The notes under the pieces are model-generated. The model was not told where the DNA came from and did not search any database. It was given only the letters and a program-made list of their open reading frames with translations. The position numbers were made by a program, and so were the translations under genes. DNA of 64,000 bases, from positions 1,674,001-1,738,000 of the forward strand of contig NZ_AP022599.1 in assembly GCF_010725725.1 (NCBI RefSeq). The letters are read 5' to 3'. The number at the start of each line of letters is the position of its first letter. Within the stretch, counting starts at the first letter, position 1. This document shows, piece by piece, positions 7,806-17,007 of this stretch. Source of the DNA: Mycolicibacterium pulveris. GTDB lineage: Bacteria > Actinomycetota > Actinomycetes > Mycobacteriales > Mycobacteriaceae.

Positions 7806-7893
7806 GCCCCTAAGCCGCGCCGAGTGTGGCCTCGTGTCACGCCTCGCGGCGAAAAGGCGTGCGGGTAACCCACGTTCGCCGCTGAAAAAGTAA
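7790..7893 (+). repeat. 16-bp direct repeat of a gene's 3' end
   Basis: GCCGCTGAAAAAGTAA occurs at 7790-7805, where it contains the TAA stop of the FMN-barrel gene, and again at 7878-7893. The second copy closes the right side of a hairpin. This looks like a duplication of the end of the gene plus following sequence, or a remnant of a recombination event. Confidence 0.7.
7846..7882. other. Hairpin between the FMN-barrel gene and groEL2
   Basis: Outer arms GCGGCGAA (7846-7853) and TTCGCCGC (7875-7882) enclose an inner pairing of GTGCGGGT with ACCCAC. It sits 40 bp after the plus-strand stop and is followed by GAAAAAG rather than a T-run, so it is a weak terminator candidate for the plus strand. 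Confidence 0.4.
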
Positions 7894-7911
7894 CCCCGAG
7901 AGTCATCGCAC

Positions 7912-7944
7912 GAAAAAGCCCGGGCTGCTCTCGCAACCCGGGCT
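7912..7944 (-). terminator. Intrinsic terminator of groEL2
   Basis: Arms AGCCCGGGCTGC (7917-7928) and GCAACCCGGGCT (7933-7944) pair over 12 positions with one G-U, with a 4-nt loop. On the minus strand TTTTTCG follows. It begins 14 bp beyond the groEL2 stop codon. Confidence 0.85.
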
Positions 7945-7958
7945 CTTCGTGGACAGGC

Positions 7959-9680
<1,722 letters not shown>

Positions 9681-9696
9681 CTAGCCTCACCGTCCC

Positions 9697-9726
9697 GACC
9701 TAGCACTCACCGGTCGCGAGTGCCAA
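9697..9726 (-). promoter_or_regulatory. CIRCE operator 1 with overlapping promoter
   Basis: TAGCACTC (9701-9708), a 9-nt spacer and GAGTGCCAA (9718-9726) match the HrcA-binding CIRCE consensus with small deviations. On the minus strand TTGGCA (9721-9726), an 18-bp spacer and TAGGTC (9697-9702) could serve as -35 and -10 for groEL2, so HrcA bound here would block polymerase. Confidence 0.8.
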
Positions 9727-9731
9727 CTGCA

Positions 9732-9761
9732 TTCTTAGCACTCGACCATGGAGAGTGCAAG
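9732..9761 (-). promoter_or_regulatory. CIRCE operator 2 with overlapping promoter
   Basis: TTAGCACTC (9735-9743), a 9-nt spacer and GAGTGCAAG (9753-9761) form a second CIRCE element. On the minus strand TTGCAC (9755-9760), 17 bp and TAAGAA (9732-9737) make a good promoter whose spacer is the operator itself. The two CIRCE elements lie head to tail upstream of groEL2. Confidence 0.85.
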
Positions 9762-9787
9762 GTCGTTCGTCGGGCCGCCGGCGGCGG

Positions 9788-10888
9788 TCAACCGTCCCCG
9801 TCCGTCGATTCTGACGGGGTCTGCGGATCACTCGCCGGGGCCTCGGGTTCCGCGGCCGTCTTCTCCGACTTCTCAGGGTCCGTATCGACGGAGATCCGGT
9901 CCAGCAGGCGGCCCGTGGAAGCCGGTTCGCCGACGTCAACCGTGTCTTCGCGGCTCTCGCGCGATTGCGCACGCGCCTGCTGCTGACTCTGCACATTGCG
10001 GTGAAGCGCGCCGTCGCGCAGGTACGGGCGCCTGTCACCGGGCCGATCGTGTCGGACATATCCGGCGTCGACGATCGGACGCACCACCTGATCGACCCTG
10101 TCCACGAGCACGCCGGGCACGCCGACGTCGCGGAAGACCTGCGTCAACGGGAGGTTCTGGGTCGGCACGAAATGCGTGGTGACGATCCCGCCCGCCCCGT
10201 TCGTGTGCGTGGTCGTGTTCTCGGGCGACAACGTCTCCGGATCGCCCGCCGCGATCGGGGGGCCGTGGACGTAGACGATGCCCATCAGCGCGTTGGCCGA
10301 GGAGATCAGGTTCCACGGACGATCCGGCGGGTCGGCCCAGCCGTCGTATTCACCGATGACGATCGTGGTGGGGTAAGGAGACTCCGCGATGCGGCTGATC
10401 CGGTAATTCAAGACGGGAATGTAGGTGCCCTCCTTGAACCACTCGGCCACGCCCGCCTCCGGTGGAGCGATCAGGACGAACCTGATGTCGTCCGTCGACG
10501 GGGCATCGGGGTCGGCCGCCAACTTCGCGGCCAGCCTGGAAGCCACCATGGCGCCCATCGATTCGCCGATGACCACGACTTTGCCGTCAATCTGGCGCAC
10601 GGCGATGTCCGCTTGCTTCACGCCGTCACGCAGCGCCCACTCTGAGGCAAGGGCGTTCTGCGAGTAGTCAACCACCTGCGGGTCGTCGTCGTCGTGAAAG
10701 TGAATCCCGATGACCGGGTAGTTGGTGGCGATGAGCGGATAGAACGGGTTGATGCGCTTGAAGACGGTCGCTCCGGGGATCAACACGGCTTCTTCTGCGG
10801 CGCTCACCGCGGTGGATGTCGTTACGGTTCCCAGCACCACGCACATAGCTGCGACCACCGGCCACAGCCGCTGCCACCATCTAGCCAT
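9788..10888 (-). CDS. Exported PE-PPE-domain-like alpha/beta hydrolase
   Basis: 366-aa protein with a cleavable signal peptide (MARWWQRLWPVVAAMCVVLG, then STAVSAAE). The mature part resembles the PE-PPE serine-hydrolase domain of mycobacteria, thought to act as esterase or lipase. It has VVVIGESMGAMVASRLA with the nucleophile elbow G-E-S-M-G, FVLIAPPEAG, and a GEYDGWADPPDRPWNL segment containing a probable catalytic Asp. The N-terminal part begins VLIPGATVFKRINPFYP, typical of the family. The C-terminal ~80 residues are polar and low-complexity. Start is ATG 10886-10888 with AGGAGA upstream. It is the gene before groEL2 on the same strand, but the CIRCE promoters separate them. Confidence 0.82.
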   Translation of the reverse strand: MARWWQRLWPVVAAMCVVLGTVTTSTAVSAAEEAVLIPGATVFKRINPFYPLIATNYPVIGIHFHDDDDPQVVDYSQNALASEWALRDGVKQADIAVRQIDGKVVVIGESMGAMVASRLAAKLAADPDAPSTDDIRFVLIAPPEAGVAEWFKEGTYIPVLNYRISRIAESPYPTTIVIGEYDGWADPPDRPWNLISSANALMGIVYVHGPPIAAGDPETLSPENTTTHTNGAGGIVTTHFVPTQNLPLTQVFRDVGVPGVLVDRVDQVVRPIVDAGYVRHDRPGDRRPYLRDGALHRNVQSQQQARAQSRESREDTVDVGEPASTGRLLDRISVDTDPEKSEKTAAEPEAPASDPQTPSESTDGDG

Positions 10889-10960
10889 AGTGCTGTTTCT
10901 CCTGATCGGACCGCACCGTCGCAGCAATAAGAGATAGTTTTCCACGCGGCCGTCAACCGG

Positions 10961-11239
10961 GTGGGCGAGTTTGCCGACCCGCGCGTGCCCACCAGGGAAA
11001 TCCGGCGGCACCCGGGCCCGGATCACGATGGCACCGACGCGCAGGCGTCACCGCCGATGTTGTTTGCTCCGGGCGCCCCGCGCGAGCACTACTTCGAAGG
11101 TCTGGCCAGGCTCGGCGACACGCCCGACGAGGAGCGCCAAGCGTGGTTCGTTCGCACCGCCGACTTCTCGACGTCGACACGAACCCGGGAAGGATGCGAG
11201 CGCGTAATCCGTTGCGCTAGGCTGCTTACCGATCAGTGA
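10961..11239 (+). pseudogene. Remnant of a cupin-type gene (C-terminal part)
   Basis: In the 361-bp gap before the helicase, one plus-strand frame contains PPMLFAPGAPREHYFEGLAR followed by LGDTPDEERQAWFVRTADF. This resembles the C-terminal end of mycobacterial cupin-domain proteins, where a strand reading LFAPGAPRE is followed by a helical tail. The upstream residues (PTREIRRHPGPDHDG) do not form the two cupin barrel motifs and no ribosome-binding site precedes the frame. It is best read as a decayed gene fragment. The last 30 residues look out-of-frame or random. The resemblance is by eye, so treat it as tentative. Confidence 0.4.
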
Positions 11240-11249
11240 GGAGTCTTGG

Positions 11250-12935
11250 GTGCGGGTTGATTCAGCGCCCGACACCCAGGCTTTGCGAGGCTGGCAGCGT
11301 CGGGCTTTGGTGCGGTATCTTACCGCCCAACCGCGTGATTTCCTGGCGGTCGCGACCCCCGGTTCGGGTAAGACGGCGTTTGCCCTGCGCGTGGCCGGCG
11401 AGCTGCTGGCCGACGGCACCGTCGAGCGGGTCACCGTCGTCGTGCCGACCGATCACCTCAAGACGCAATGGGCGCTGGCCGCCGCCAGAAGCGGCATCGC
11501 GCTGGACCCGAAGTTCACCAACTCGTCGGCGCAGACGTCCTCGGAGTACCACGGCGTGGTCGTCACCTACGCCCAGGTGGCCAGCCACCCGACCCGGCAC
11601 CGGGTGCGCACGGAGAACTACCGCACGCTGGTGGTGTTCGACGAGATCCACCACGGCGGGGACGCCAGGAGCTGGGGCGAGGGCATGCGCGAGGCCTTCG
11701 GCGACGCCACCCGCCGGCTGGCGCTGACCGGCACGCCATTCCGCAGCGACGACAGCCCGATCCCGTTCGTCACCTATGAGCCCGACGGCGACGGCGTGCT
11801 GCGCTCGGTGGCCGACCACACCTACGGCTACGCGGAGGCGCTCGCCGACGGCGTGGTGCGACCAGTGGTCTTTCTGGCCTACTCCGGTGAGGCCCGCTGG
11901 CGCGACAGCGCGGGCGAGGAGCACTCGGCACGCCTCGGCGAGCCGCTCACCGCCGAGCAGACCGCACGCGCCTGGCGCACCGCGCTGAACCCGGCGGGCG
12001 AATGGATGCCCGCCGTCATCGCCGCCGCCGACACCCGGCTGCGCCAGCTGCGCCAGCACATGCCCGACGCAGGCGGCATGGTGATCGCCTCCGACCAGGC
12101 CGCCGCGCGGGCCTACGCCGAACTGCTCACCCGGATCACCGGCGAGGCACCGACCGTCGTGCTCTCCGACGATCCCGGCTCCTCGGACCGGATCAGCCAG
12201 TTCTCGGCCGGCACCGGCCGGTGGCTGGTCGCGGTGCGGATGGTCTCCGAAGGGGTCGACGTGCCGCGGCTGGCCGTCGGCGTCTATGCCACCAGCGCGT
12301 CGACGCCGTTGTTCTTCGCTCAAGCCATCGGTCGCTTCGTGCGGTCGCGCAGGCCCGGTGAGACGGCGAGCATCTTCTTGCCGTCGGTGCCCAACCTGCT
12401 GTTGCTGGCCAGCGAGATGGAGGCCCAGCGCGACCATGTGCTGGGCAAACCGCACCGCGAATCCGACGGCGACGACTACGTCGAGCGTCGCAAGTCCGAA
12501 CCCAGCGAACTCGACAACGGTTTCGAGTCGCTGGGCGCCGACGCCGAGCTGGACCAGGTGATCTTCGACGGCGCGTCGTTCGGCACCGCGACGCCCGCGG
12601 GCAGCGAGGAAGAAGCCGACTATCTCGGTATCCCCGGCCTGCTCGACGCCGAACAGATGCGAGACCTGTTGCGACGCAGGCAAGAAGAACAGCTTGACCG
12701 TCGGAGCCGCGCAGTCGGTACCAGTGAGGTGCCGCGAGTCTCCACCCACGGGCAGCTACGCGAGCTGCGCCGCGAGCTCAACGCGCTGGTGTCGATCGCC
12801 CACCACCGCACCGGTAAGCCGCACGGCTGGATACACAACGAGCTGCGCCGGATCTGTGGCGGCCCTCCGGTGGCGGCGGCCACCACCGAGCAGTTGCAGG
12901 CCCGCATCGAGGCGGTCCGCACGCTGAATTCGTGA
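11250..12935 (+). CDS. Superfamily 2 DEAD/DEAH-box helicase
   Basis: 561-aa helicase of the type III restriction enzyme/UvrB-like SF2 group. Motif I is ATPGSGKT (35-42), motif II is DEIHH (131-135) and motif III is TGTPFR (160-165). The C-terminal RecA domain has the motif VSEGVDVPRLAVG and motif VI in QAIGRFVRSRR. A charged C-terminal extension carries a helical region ending TLNS. It is a stand-alone gene with no methylase or nuclease partner, so a role in DNA or RNA metabolism is more likely than restriction, but this is inference. Start is GTG 11250 with GAGGAG seven bases upstream. The stop codon lies within a 53-bp palindromic element shared with the convergent small membrane gene. Confidence 0.88.
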   Translation: MRVDSAPDTQALRGWQRRALVRYLTAQPRDFLAVATPGSGKTAFALRVAGELLADGTVERVTVVVPTDHLKTQWALAAARSGIALDPKFTNSSAQTSSEYHGVVVTYAQVASHPTRHRVRTENYRTLVVFDEIHHGGDARSWGEGMREAFGDATRRLALTGTPFRSDDSPIPFVTYEPDGDGVLRSVADHTYGYAEALADGVVRPVVFLAYSGEARWRDSAGEEHSARLGEPLTAEQTARAWRTALNPAGEWMPAVIAAADTRLRQLRQHMPDAGGMVIASDQAAARAYAELLTRITGEAPTVVLSDDPGSSDRISQFSAGTGRWLVAVRMVSEGVDVPRLAVGVYATSASTPLFFAQAIGRFVRSRRPGETASIFLPSVPNLLLLASEMEAQRDHVLGKPHRESDGDDYVERRKSEPSELDNGFESLGADAELDQVIFDGASFGTATPAGSEEEADYLGIPGLLDAEQMRDLLRRRQEEQLDRRSRAVGTSEVPRVSTHGQLRELRRELNALVSIAHHRTGKPHGWIHNELRRICGGPPVAAATTEQLQARIEAVRTLNS

Positions 12936-12984
12936 TTTCGGCGCGCTTATCGACCCTGAGGGGGCATGAGCGCGCCGAGATCAC
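12932..12984. terminator. 53-bp palindromic intergenic element, copy 1 (bidirectional terminator-like)
   Basis: Sixteen-base arms GTGATTTCGGCGCGCT and AGCGCGCCGAGATCAC pair with one wobble, enclosing a small CCCTGAGGG hairpin. The element covers the whole space between two convergent genes and includes the stop codon of the helicase. A second copy of equal length and matching layout lies at 21973-22025. It would fold on either strand. Confidence 0.7.
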
Positions 12985-13259
12985 TAGGTGAGCAGCCCGC
13001 AGCCGGCCACCCCGCACAGCAGCGAGCTGGCCAGCAGCACCGGCCAGCCCAGCACGGCCACCACCAGCGCCGCGATGTTGGCGAAGACGGTGAAGTCAGC
13101 GCTGAGCGCATGTTTGAGCTGACCGATCAGCTCGATGTGAAGCATCGCGTAAGCCACGCCGATCACCGTGTACGCCAACCCGATCCACAATACGAGCTCG
13201 ACCACCGTGTTGATGCCCCGCCGCAGCAGCGCCTGCTGCACGCGCTCCCATATCGTCAT
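12984..13259 (-). CDS. Small two-helix membrane protein
   Basis: 91-aa protein with a short amphipathic N-terminus (MTIWERVQQALLRR) and two hydrophobic helices: VVELVLWIGLAYTVIGVAYA and an ALVVAVLGWPVLLASSLLCG segment. Function unknown. Its plan (VEL helix, polar loop, then a helix ending WPVLL) resembles the small protein at 48678-48902, suggesting a paralogous family. Start is ATG 13257-13259, two bases after the stop of the HAD phosphatase, so the pair is probably co-translated. The stop falls at the edge of the palindromic element at 12932-12984. Confidence 0.75.
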   Translation of the reverse strand: MTIWERVQQALLRRGINTVVELVLWIGLAYTVIGVAYAMLHIELIGQLKHALSADFTVFANIAALVVAVLGWPVLLASSLLCGVAGCGLLT

Positions 13260-13261
13260 CG

Positions 13262-14077
13262 CTACAGCCCGAGAAGCTCCGGCAGGTCGGCCACCGAGTC
13301 GATCACATGGTTGGGCTGCATCGCGAACTCGTCTGCCGCCCACCGGTCCAGCGTGTCCTGCCGGAACTTGCCCGTGCGCACCAACACCCCCGTCATCCCC
13401 ACCACCTGAGCAGCCAGCACGTCGTTGTTGAGATCGTCGCCGACCATGTACATCTCGTCGGGTTCGACGCCGAGACGGCTTGCCGCCGCGAGGAATCCGT
13501 CCGGTGCCGGCTTGCCGACGGCGGTCGCCTTGCGGCCGGAGGCCTCCTCCATACCGATCAGATACATCCCGGTGTCGATCCGCAGGCCGTCGCTGGTGGT
13601 CCACGCGGTGCTGCGATGCATGGCGACCACCGGCACGCCCTGGGCCATCCAGTCGTACACCCACGACAGCGTCAGATGGCTGTACTCCGGCCCCGCGCCG
13701 CCCAGCAACACCACGTCGGGTTTGTCGGGCGTCTTGGGGCCGGCGAACTCCGTGGAGTACACGATGTCGATGCCCGCCATGTCCTCGGCGATCTGACCGC
13801 TGTTGACCAGAAAACAGCGTGCGCCCGGAAAACGGTCGCGGACATACTCGGCCGTCAGCACCGCGGCGGTGACGACCTCGTCGGGGCGCACCGTCATGCC
13901 CGCTTCGGTGAGCAGTTCGGCGATCTGCGCCCTGGTACGCGTCGTCGTGTTGGTCAGATACGAGCAGGCAACCTGGTGCTCCGCCAACACCCGCAGCGCG
14001 CTCGCCGCGCCCTCGATCGGTTTCCACGACGTCACCAGGACACCATCGATGTCGAAGAGCACTCCACCGATAGCCAT
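13262..14077 (-). CDS. HAD-superfamily (NagD-like, subclass IIA) phosphatase
   Basis: 271-aa haloacid-dehalogenase-type phosphatase. Motif I FDIDGVLV has the nucleophile Asp9 and acid Asp11. Motif II is TNTTTRT, the motif III Lys is in VGKPAPDGFL, and motif IV is VGDDLNNDV. The inserted cap is of the IIA type found in NagD and HDHD2 proteins, which dephosphorylate sugar phosphates, nucleotides or pyridoxal phosphate. The exact substrate is unknown. Start is ATG 14075-14077; there is no Shine-Dalgarno, but TACTGT lies 6 nt upstream (14084-14089), suggesting a leaderless mRNA. Followed closely by a small membrane protein. Confidence 0.9.
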   Translation of the reverse strand: MAIGGVLFDIDGVLVTSWKPIEGAASALRVLAEHQVACSYLTNTTTRTRAQIAELLTEAGMTVRPDEVVTAAVLTAEYVRDRFPGARCFLVNSGQIAEDMAGIDIVYSTEFAGPKTPDKPDVVLLGGAGPEYSHLTLSWVYDWMAQGVPVVAMHRSTAWTTSDGLRIDTGMYLIGMEEASGRKATAVGKPAPDGFLAAASRLGVEPDEMYMVGDDLNNDVLAAQVVGMTGVLVRTGKFRQDTLDRWAADEFAMQPNHVIDSVADLPELLGL

Positions 14078-14083
14078 TGCCCG

Positions 14084-14089
14084 ACAGTA
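14084..14089 (-). promoter_or_regulatory. -10 box of leaderless HAD phosphatase gene
   Basis: TACTGT on the minus strand, 6 nt before the ATG at 14077. No Shine-Dalgarno. Confidence 0.55.
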
Positions 14090-14102
14090 AACGGCAACCG
14101 AT

Positions 14103-15575
14103 TCAGCGCAAGTCGGACCCCACCCGAGCCCACTTGTTGTCGGCGACCCACGGCGACGCCTCCGACGCGATCGACCACGCCAACTCCGCGGGCACGTCGA
14201 TCACCTGATAGCGCTTGACCCCGGCCGCCGTGGCCGCGATCAGCGTCGCCACCCCGACACGGCGCTGCATCAGCGTCTGCCGCACGGTCCAGCCGATGAT
14301 GCCCGAGGCCTCGATGCAGTCGCGGCGGCGTTGCAGGCTGCCGGTGCGCGCGACCAACCAGCCGTCCCCCACCCGGTGCCCCAGCGATCGGGACCGGTCG
14401 TGGGCCAGCAACGCGCAACACACCGCGAGCAGCGCGCACAGCACCCAGGCCCACATCGGCGCCGAGATGACCGCCAGCACGACGGCAATCACCACCGGCA
14501 GCGCCATTGCCCGCACCCACCGCCGTCGCGTCGCCGCAGGGCCGTGCGCCCGCAGCGGCCCGCTCACCACCTCGGGCCGTTCGATCAGATCGGTCAGCAC
14601 CGCCTCGGCCGTCGCCCTCGGACATGGCGGCAGCAGCAGCGACGCCTCCCCCACGCCACCGACACCGGTCATCACCGCGTCCAGTCGCGCACCGCCGAAC
14701 AACCGCACCAGCAACGGCTCCCGCAGCGTCCCACCGCGCAGCCGGCGCATGTCGAACGTGTGCTCGCGCACCCGCAGCAGCCCGAGGCGCAGGTGCAGCA
14801 CATCCGCGTCGCGCCGCAGCACCAGGTTCCCGTAGCTCAGCAGCGACTGCAGCACCGAAAGCACCACCGAAGCCAGTAGCACGCCGACGGCAACCACCGC
14901 AACCGTCGCCGCCACCCCGAACCGTTCGGCGACGTCGACACCCGACCGGGCCACATCCGAGTCCTGCAGCGCCGCACCGACTCCCATTTGATAGACCAGC
15001 CCGACAGCCGCCGCGATCATCGCCAGCCCGGTGAAACTCAATGGGCTGTAACGCAGCCAGGACGGATCCCACCGGGCCAGCACCCGACCCGCGGGAGCCT
15101 GTTCCTCCTCGGCGACCGCCAATGAGTCGGCCAGCAGGATCGCCCGCAGCCGGGGCACCTCCTCGGCCTGCACCGCGTCCAGCGCGAACACAGCGTCACC
15201 GCTGGCCTCCTGGCCGGTGCTCACCCGCAGCACCGTCAACCCCAGAAGCCGGTGCAACAACCGCGCCTCGGTTGAGACCGACCGAATCCTGTTGCGCGGC
15301 ACCGAGATCACCTTGCGCTGCAGCACACCGGTGCGCAGCTGCACGTCGGATGGCCCGATCCGGTAGGTGGTGGTGAACCAGCGCGCGGCGCCGTACGCCA
15401 CCGTCGCCGCCACGACCATCACCACCACGGCGGGGTTACCGGTCGCCGACCCCAGCACCAGCGACCCGACGATCACCGGGATCTGGCGCATCACCTCGTG
15501 CACCGGATGCACCAGCAACATGCGCGGGCTCAGCCGGTGCCACACCTCGGTCGGGGCGTCGGGCAGCTCGCTCAC
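14103..15575 (-). CDS. Membrane protein with bacterial PH domains (YdbT-like)
   Basis: 490-aa multi-pass protein with two bacterial pleckstrin-homology (bPH2, DUF304) modules. The first follows transmembrane segments near residues 25-65 and reads TYRIGPSDVQLRTG then VISVPRNRIRSVSTEARLLH. The second follows the middle transmembrane pair (NLVLRRDADVLHLRLGLL). A third, partial repeat is near the C-terminus (GDGWLVARTGSLQRRRDCIE). Members are found in Firmicutes and Actinobacteria and are linked to resistance to membrane-active peptides; the role here is unproven. GTG start 15573-15575 overlaps the stop of the upstream bPH gene by 4 nt, so the two form an operon. Confidence 0.85.
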   Translation of the reverse strand: MSELPDAPTEVWHRLSPRMLLVHPVHEVMRQIPVIVGSLVLGSATGNPAVVVMVVAATVAYGAARWFTTTYRIGPSDVQLRTGVLQRKVISVPRNRIRSVSTEARLLHRLLGLTVLRVSTGQEASGDAVFALDAVQAEEVPRLRAILLADSLAVAEEEQAPAGRVLARWDPSWLRYSPLSFTGLAMIAAAVGLVYQMGVGAALQDSDVARSGVDVAERFGVAATVAVVAVGVLLASVVLSVLQSLLSYGNLVLRRDADVLHLRLGLLRVREHTFDMRRLRGGTLREPLLVRLFGGARLDAVMTGVGGVGEASLLLPPCPRATAEAVLTDLIERPEVVSGPLRAHGPAATRRRWVRAMALPVVIAVVLAVISAPMWAWVLCALLAVCCALLAHDRSRSLGHRVGDGWLVARTGSLQRRRDCIEASGIIGWTVRQTLMQRRVGVATLIAATAAGVKRYQVIDVPAELAWSIASEASPWVADNKWARVGSDLR

Positions 15576-16054
15576 GTGGCGTCCTCGGTGCCCAGCGCCG
15601 CGACGTCGGTCAGCCGCGCGACGATCCGATCGGCCACCTCGGTGTCCAGCGCGACGATGCGCACCGCACCGGCCGACGACGCCGTCGTCACCGTGACGGT
15701 GGCCAGCCCGAACAGCCGGTCCAGCGGCCCCCGTTCGGTGTCGACGGTCTGCACCCGCGATATCGGTGCGATCCGGCGTTCCTGCACCAGCCAACCCGAA
15801 CGCGTGTAGACCGCCCGCCCGTCGATGTCCCACCTGTGCACGCGATACCGCCACAGCGGCACCACCACCACGAACACCGCGACGCCCACCGCCGTCAGCG
15901 CCGCCGCCAACACGTGCAGCCACCACATCCGCGGGTCGACGATCAGCCACACCAGCTGGGCGAACGCCAGCGCCAGCCACGGAATCGCCGCGCCGATCGC
16001 CCAGACCAGAGGCGCCTTGCGGCTGGGCGGATGGGCCGGTTCAACCAGATCCAT
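15572..16054 (-). CDS. Membrane protein with one bacterial PH domain (YdbS-like)
   Basis: 160-aa protein with two transmembrane helices (APLVWAIGAAIPWLALAFAQ and a second near residues 50-75), then a bacterial PH domain containing WDIDGRAVYTRSGWLVQERR and ISRVQTVDTERG. It is the short partner of the longer bPH protein downstream; YdbS/YdbT pairs are commonly adjacent and likely interact in the membrane. Start chosen at ATG 16052-16054; an upstream in-frame GTG at 16072 would add six residues. It diverges from the SDR gene at 16096 with 41 bp between the start codons. Confidence 0.85.
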   Translation of the reverse strand: MDLVEPAHPPSRKAPLVWAIGAAIPWLALAFAQLVWLIVDPRMWWLHVLAAALTAVGVAVFVVVVPLWRYRVHRWDIDGRAVYTRSGWLVQERRIAPISRVQTVDTERGPLDRLFGLATVTVTTASSAGAVRIVALDTEVADRIVARLTDVAALGTEDAT

Positions 16055-16083
16055 GATTCGAGCATGACGCACGGCGGGCTGAG

Positions 16084-16089
16084 TATGTT
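16084..16089 (+). promoter_or_regulatory. -10 box of leaderless SDR gene
   Basis: TATGTT lies 6 nt before the ATG at 16096. Confidence 0.55.
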
Positions 16090-16095
16090 GATCGC

Positions 16096-17007
16096 ATGAC
16101 CGCCAAATGGACCGCGGCCGATGTGCCGGATCAGTCAGGCCGGGTGGCCATCGTCACCGGCGCCAACTCGGGGCTGGGCTATGACACGGCGGCCGTACTG
16201 GCCGGCAAGGGCGCGCATGTCGTGCTCGCCGTGCGCAACCTCGACAAGGGTCGGCAAGCCCTTGACCGCATCAAATCCGGCTGTCCCAACGCCGATGTCA
16301 CGCTTCAAGAGCTCGACCTGACGTCGCTCAACAGCGTGCGCAAGGCCGCCGCCGAACTGCGTGCGACCTATCCGCGCATCGATCTGCTGATCAACAACGC
16401 GGGCGTGATGTACGTGCCAAGGCGGGAAACCACCGAAGACGGCTTCGAGATGCAGTTCGGGACCAACCACCTGGGTCACTTCGCGTTGACCGGGCTGCTG
16501 CTGGAGAACATGCTGCAGGTCGGCGGGTCCCGTGTGGTGACGGTCAGCAGCGTGGGGCACCGGGTGCTGGCCCGCATCCATTTCGAGGACCCGCATCTGG
16601 AGCGCAAGTACAACCGGGTCGAGGCCTACGGCCAGTCCAAGCTGGCCAACCTGTTGTTCACCTACGAGTTGGCCCGCCGACTCAAAGCCAAGGAGGCCCC
16701 CACCATAGCGGTCGCCGCGCACCCCGGCCTTTCGGACACCGAGCTCATGCGCCACCTGCCCGATTTCATTCCGGACTTCGTCTGGAAGATCATCGCCCAA
16801 CCCGCCGACAAGGGCGCGTTGCCGACGCTGCGCGCGGCCACCGACCCCGGCGTGCAAAGCGGTCAGTACTACGGACCCGACGGCATCGGCGAGACCCGCG
16901 GGCATCCGAAACTCGTTGCGTCCAGCGCACAATCGCACAACCAAGACATCCAGCGTCGGCTCTGGAGCATGTCCGAAGAGCTGACCGGCGTCACCTTCCC
17001 ACTCTGA
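16096..17007 (+). CDS. Short-chain dehydrogenase/reductase (retinol-dehydrogenase-like)
   Basis: 303-aa NAD(P)-dependent oxidoreductase of the classical SDR family, equivalent in position to M. tuberculosis Rv0439c. The cofactor motif TGANSGLG is at 21-28 and NNAG at 100-103. The catalytic tetrad includes Ser151 or Ser152 and Tyr178 with Lys182 in YGQSK. The C-terminal extension is typical of WW-oxidoreductase/retinol-dehydrogenase-like SDRs; the substrate is not known. ATG 16096 is preceded by TATGTT 6 nt upstream (16084-16089), the leaderless layout. Its TGA stop shares one base with the moeA start. Confidence 0.92.
   Translation: MTAKWTAADVPDQSGRVAIVTGANSGLGYDTAAVLAGKGAHVVLAVRNLDKGRQALDRIKSGCPNADVTLQELDLTSLNSVRKAAAELRATYPRIDLLINNAGVMYVPRRETTEDGFEMQFGTNHLGHFALTGLLLENMLQVGGSRVVTVSSVGHRVLARIHFEDPHLERKYNRVEAYGQSKLANLLFTYELARRLKAKEAPTIAVAAHPGLSDTELMRHLPDFIPDFVWKIIAQPADKGALPTLRAATDPGVQSGQYYGPDGIGETRGHPKLVASSAQSHNQDIQRRLWSMSEELTGVTFPL

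Noticed and set aside
11262..12749. Open frame of 495 codons antisense to the helicase
   Set aside because: All helicase motifs are on the plus strand; the antisense translation has no domain.
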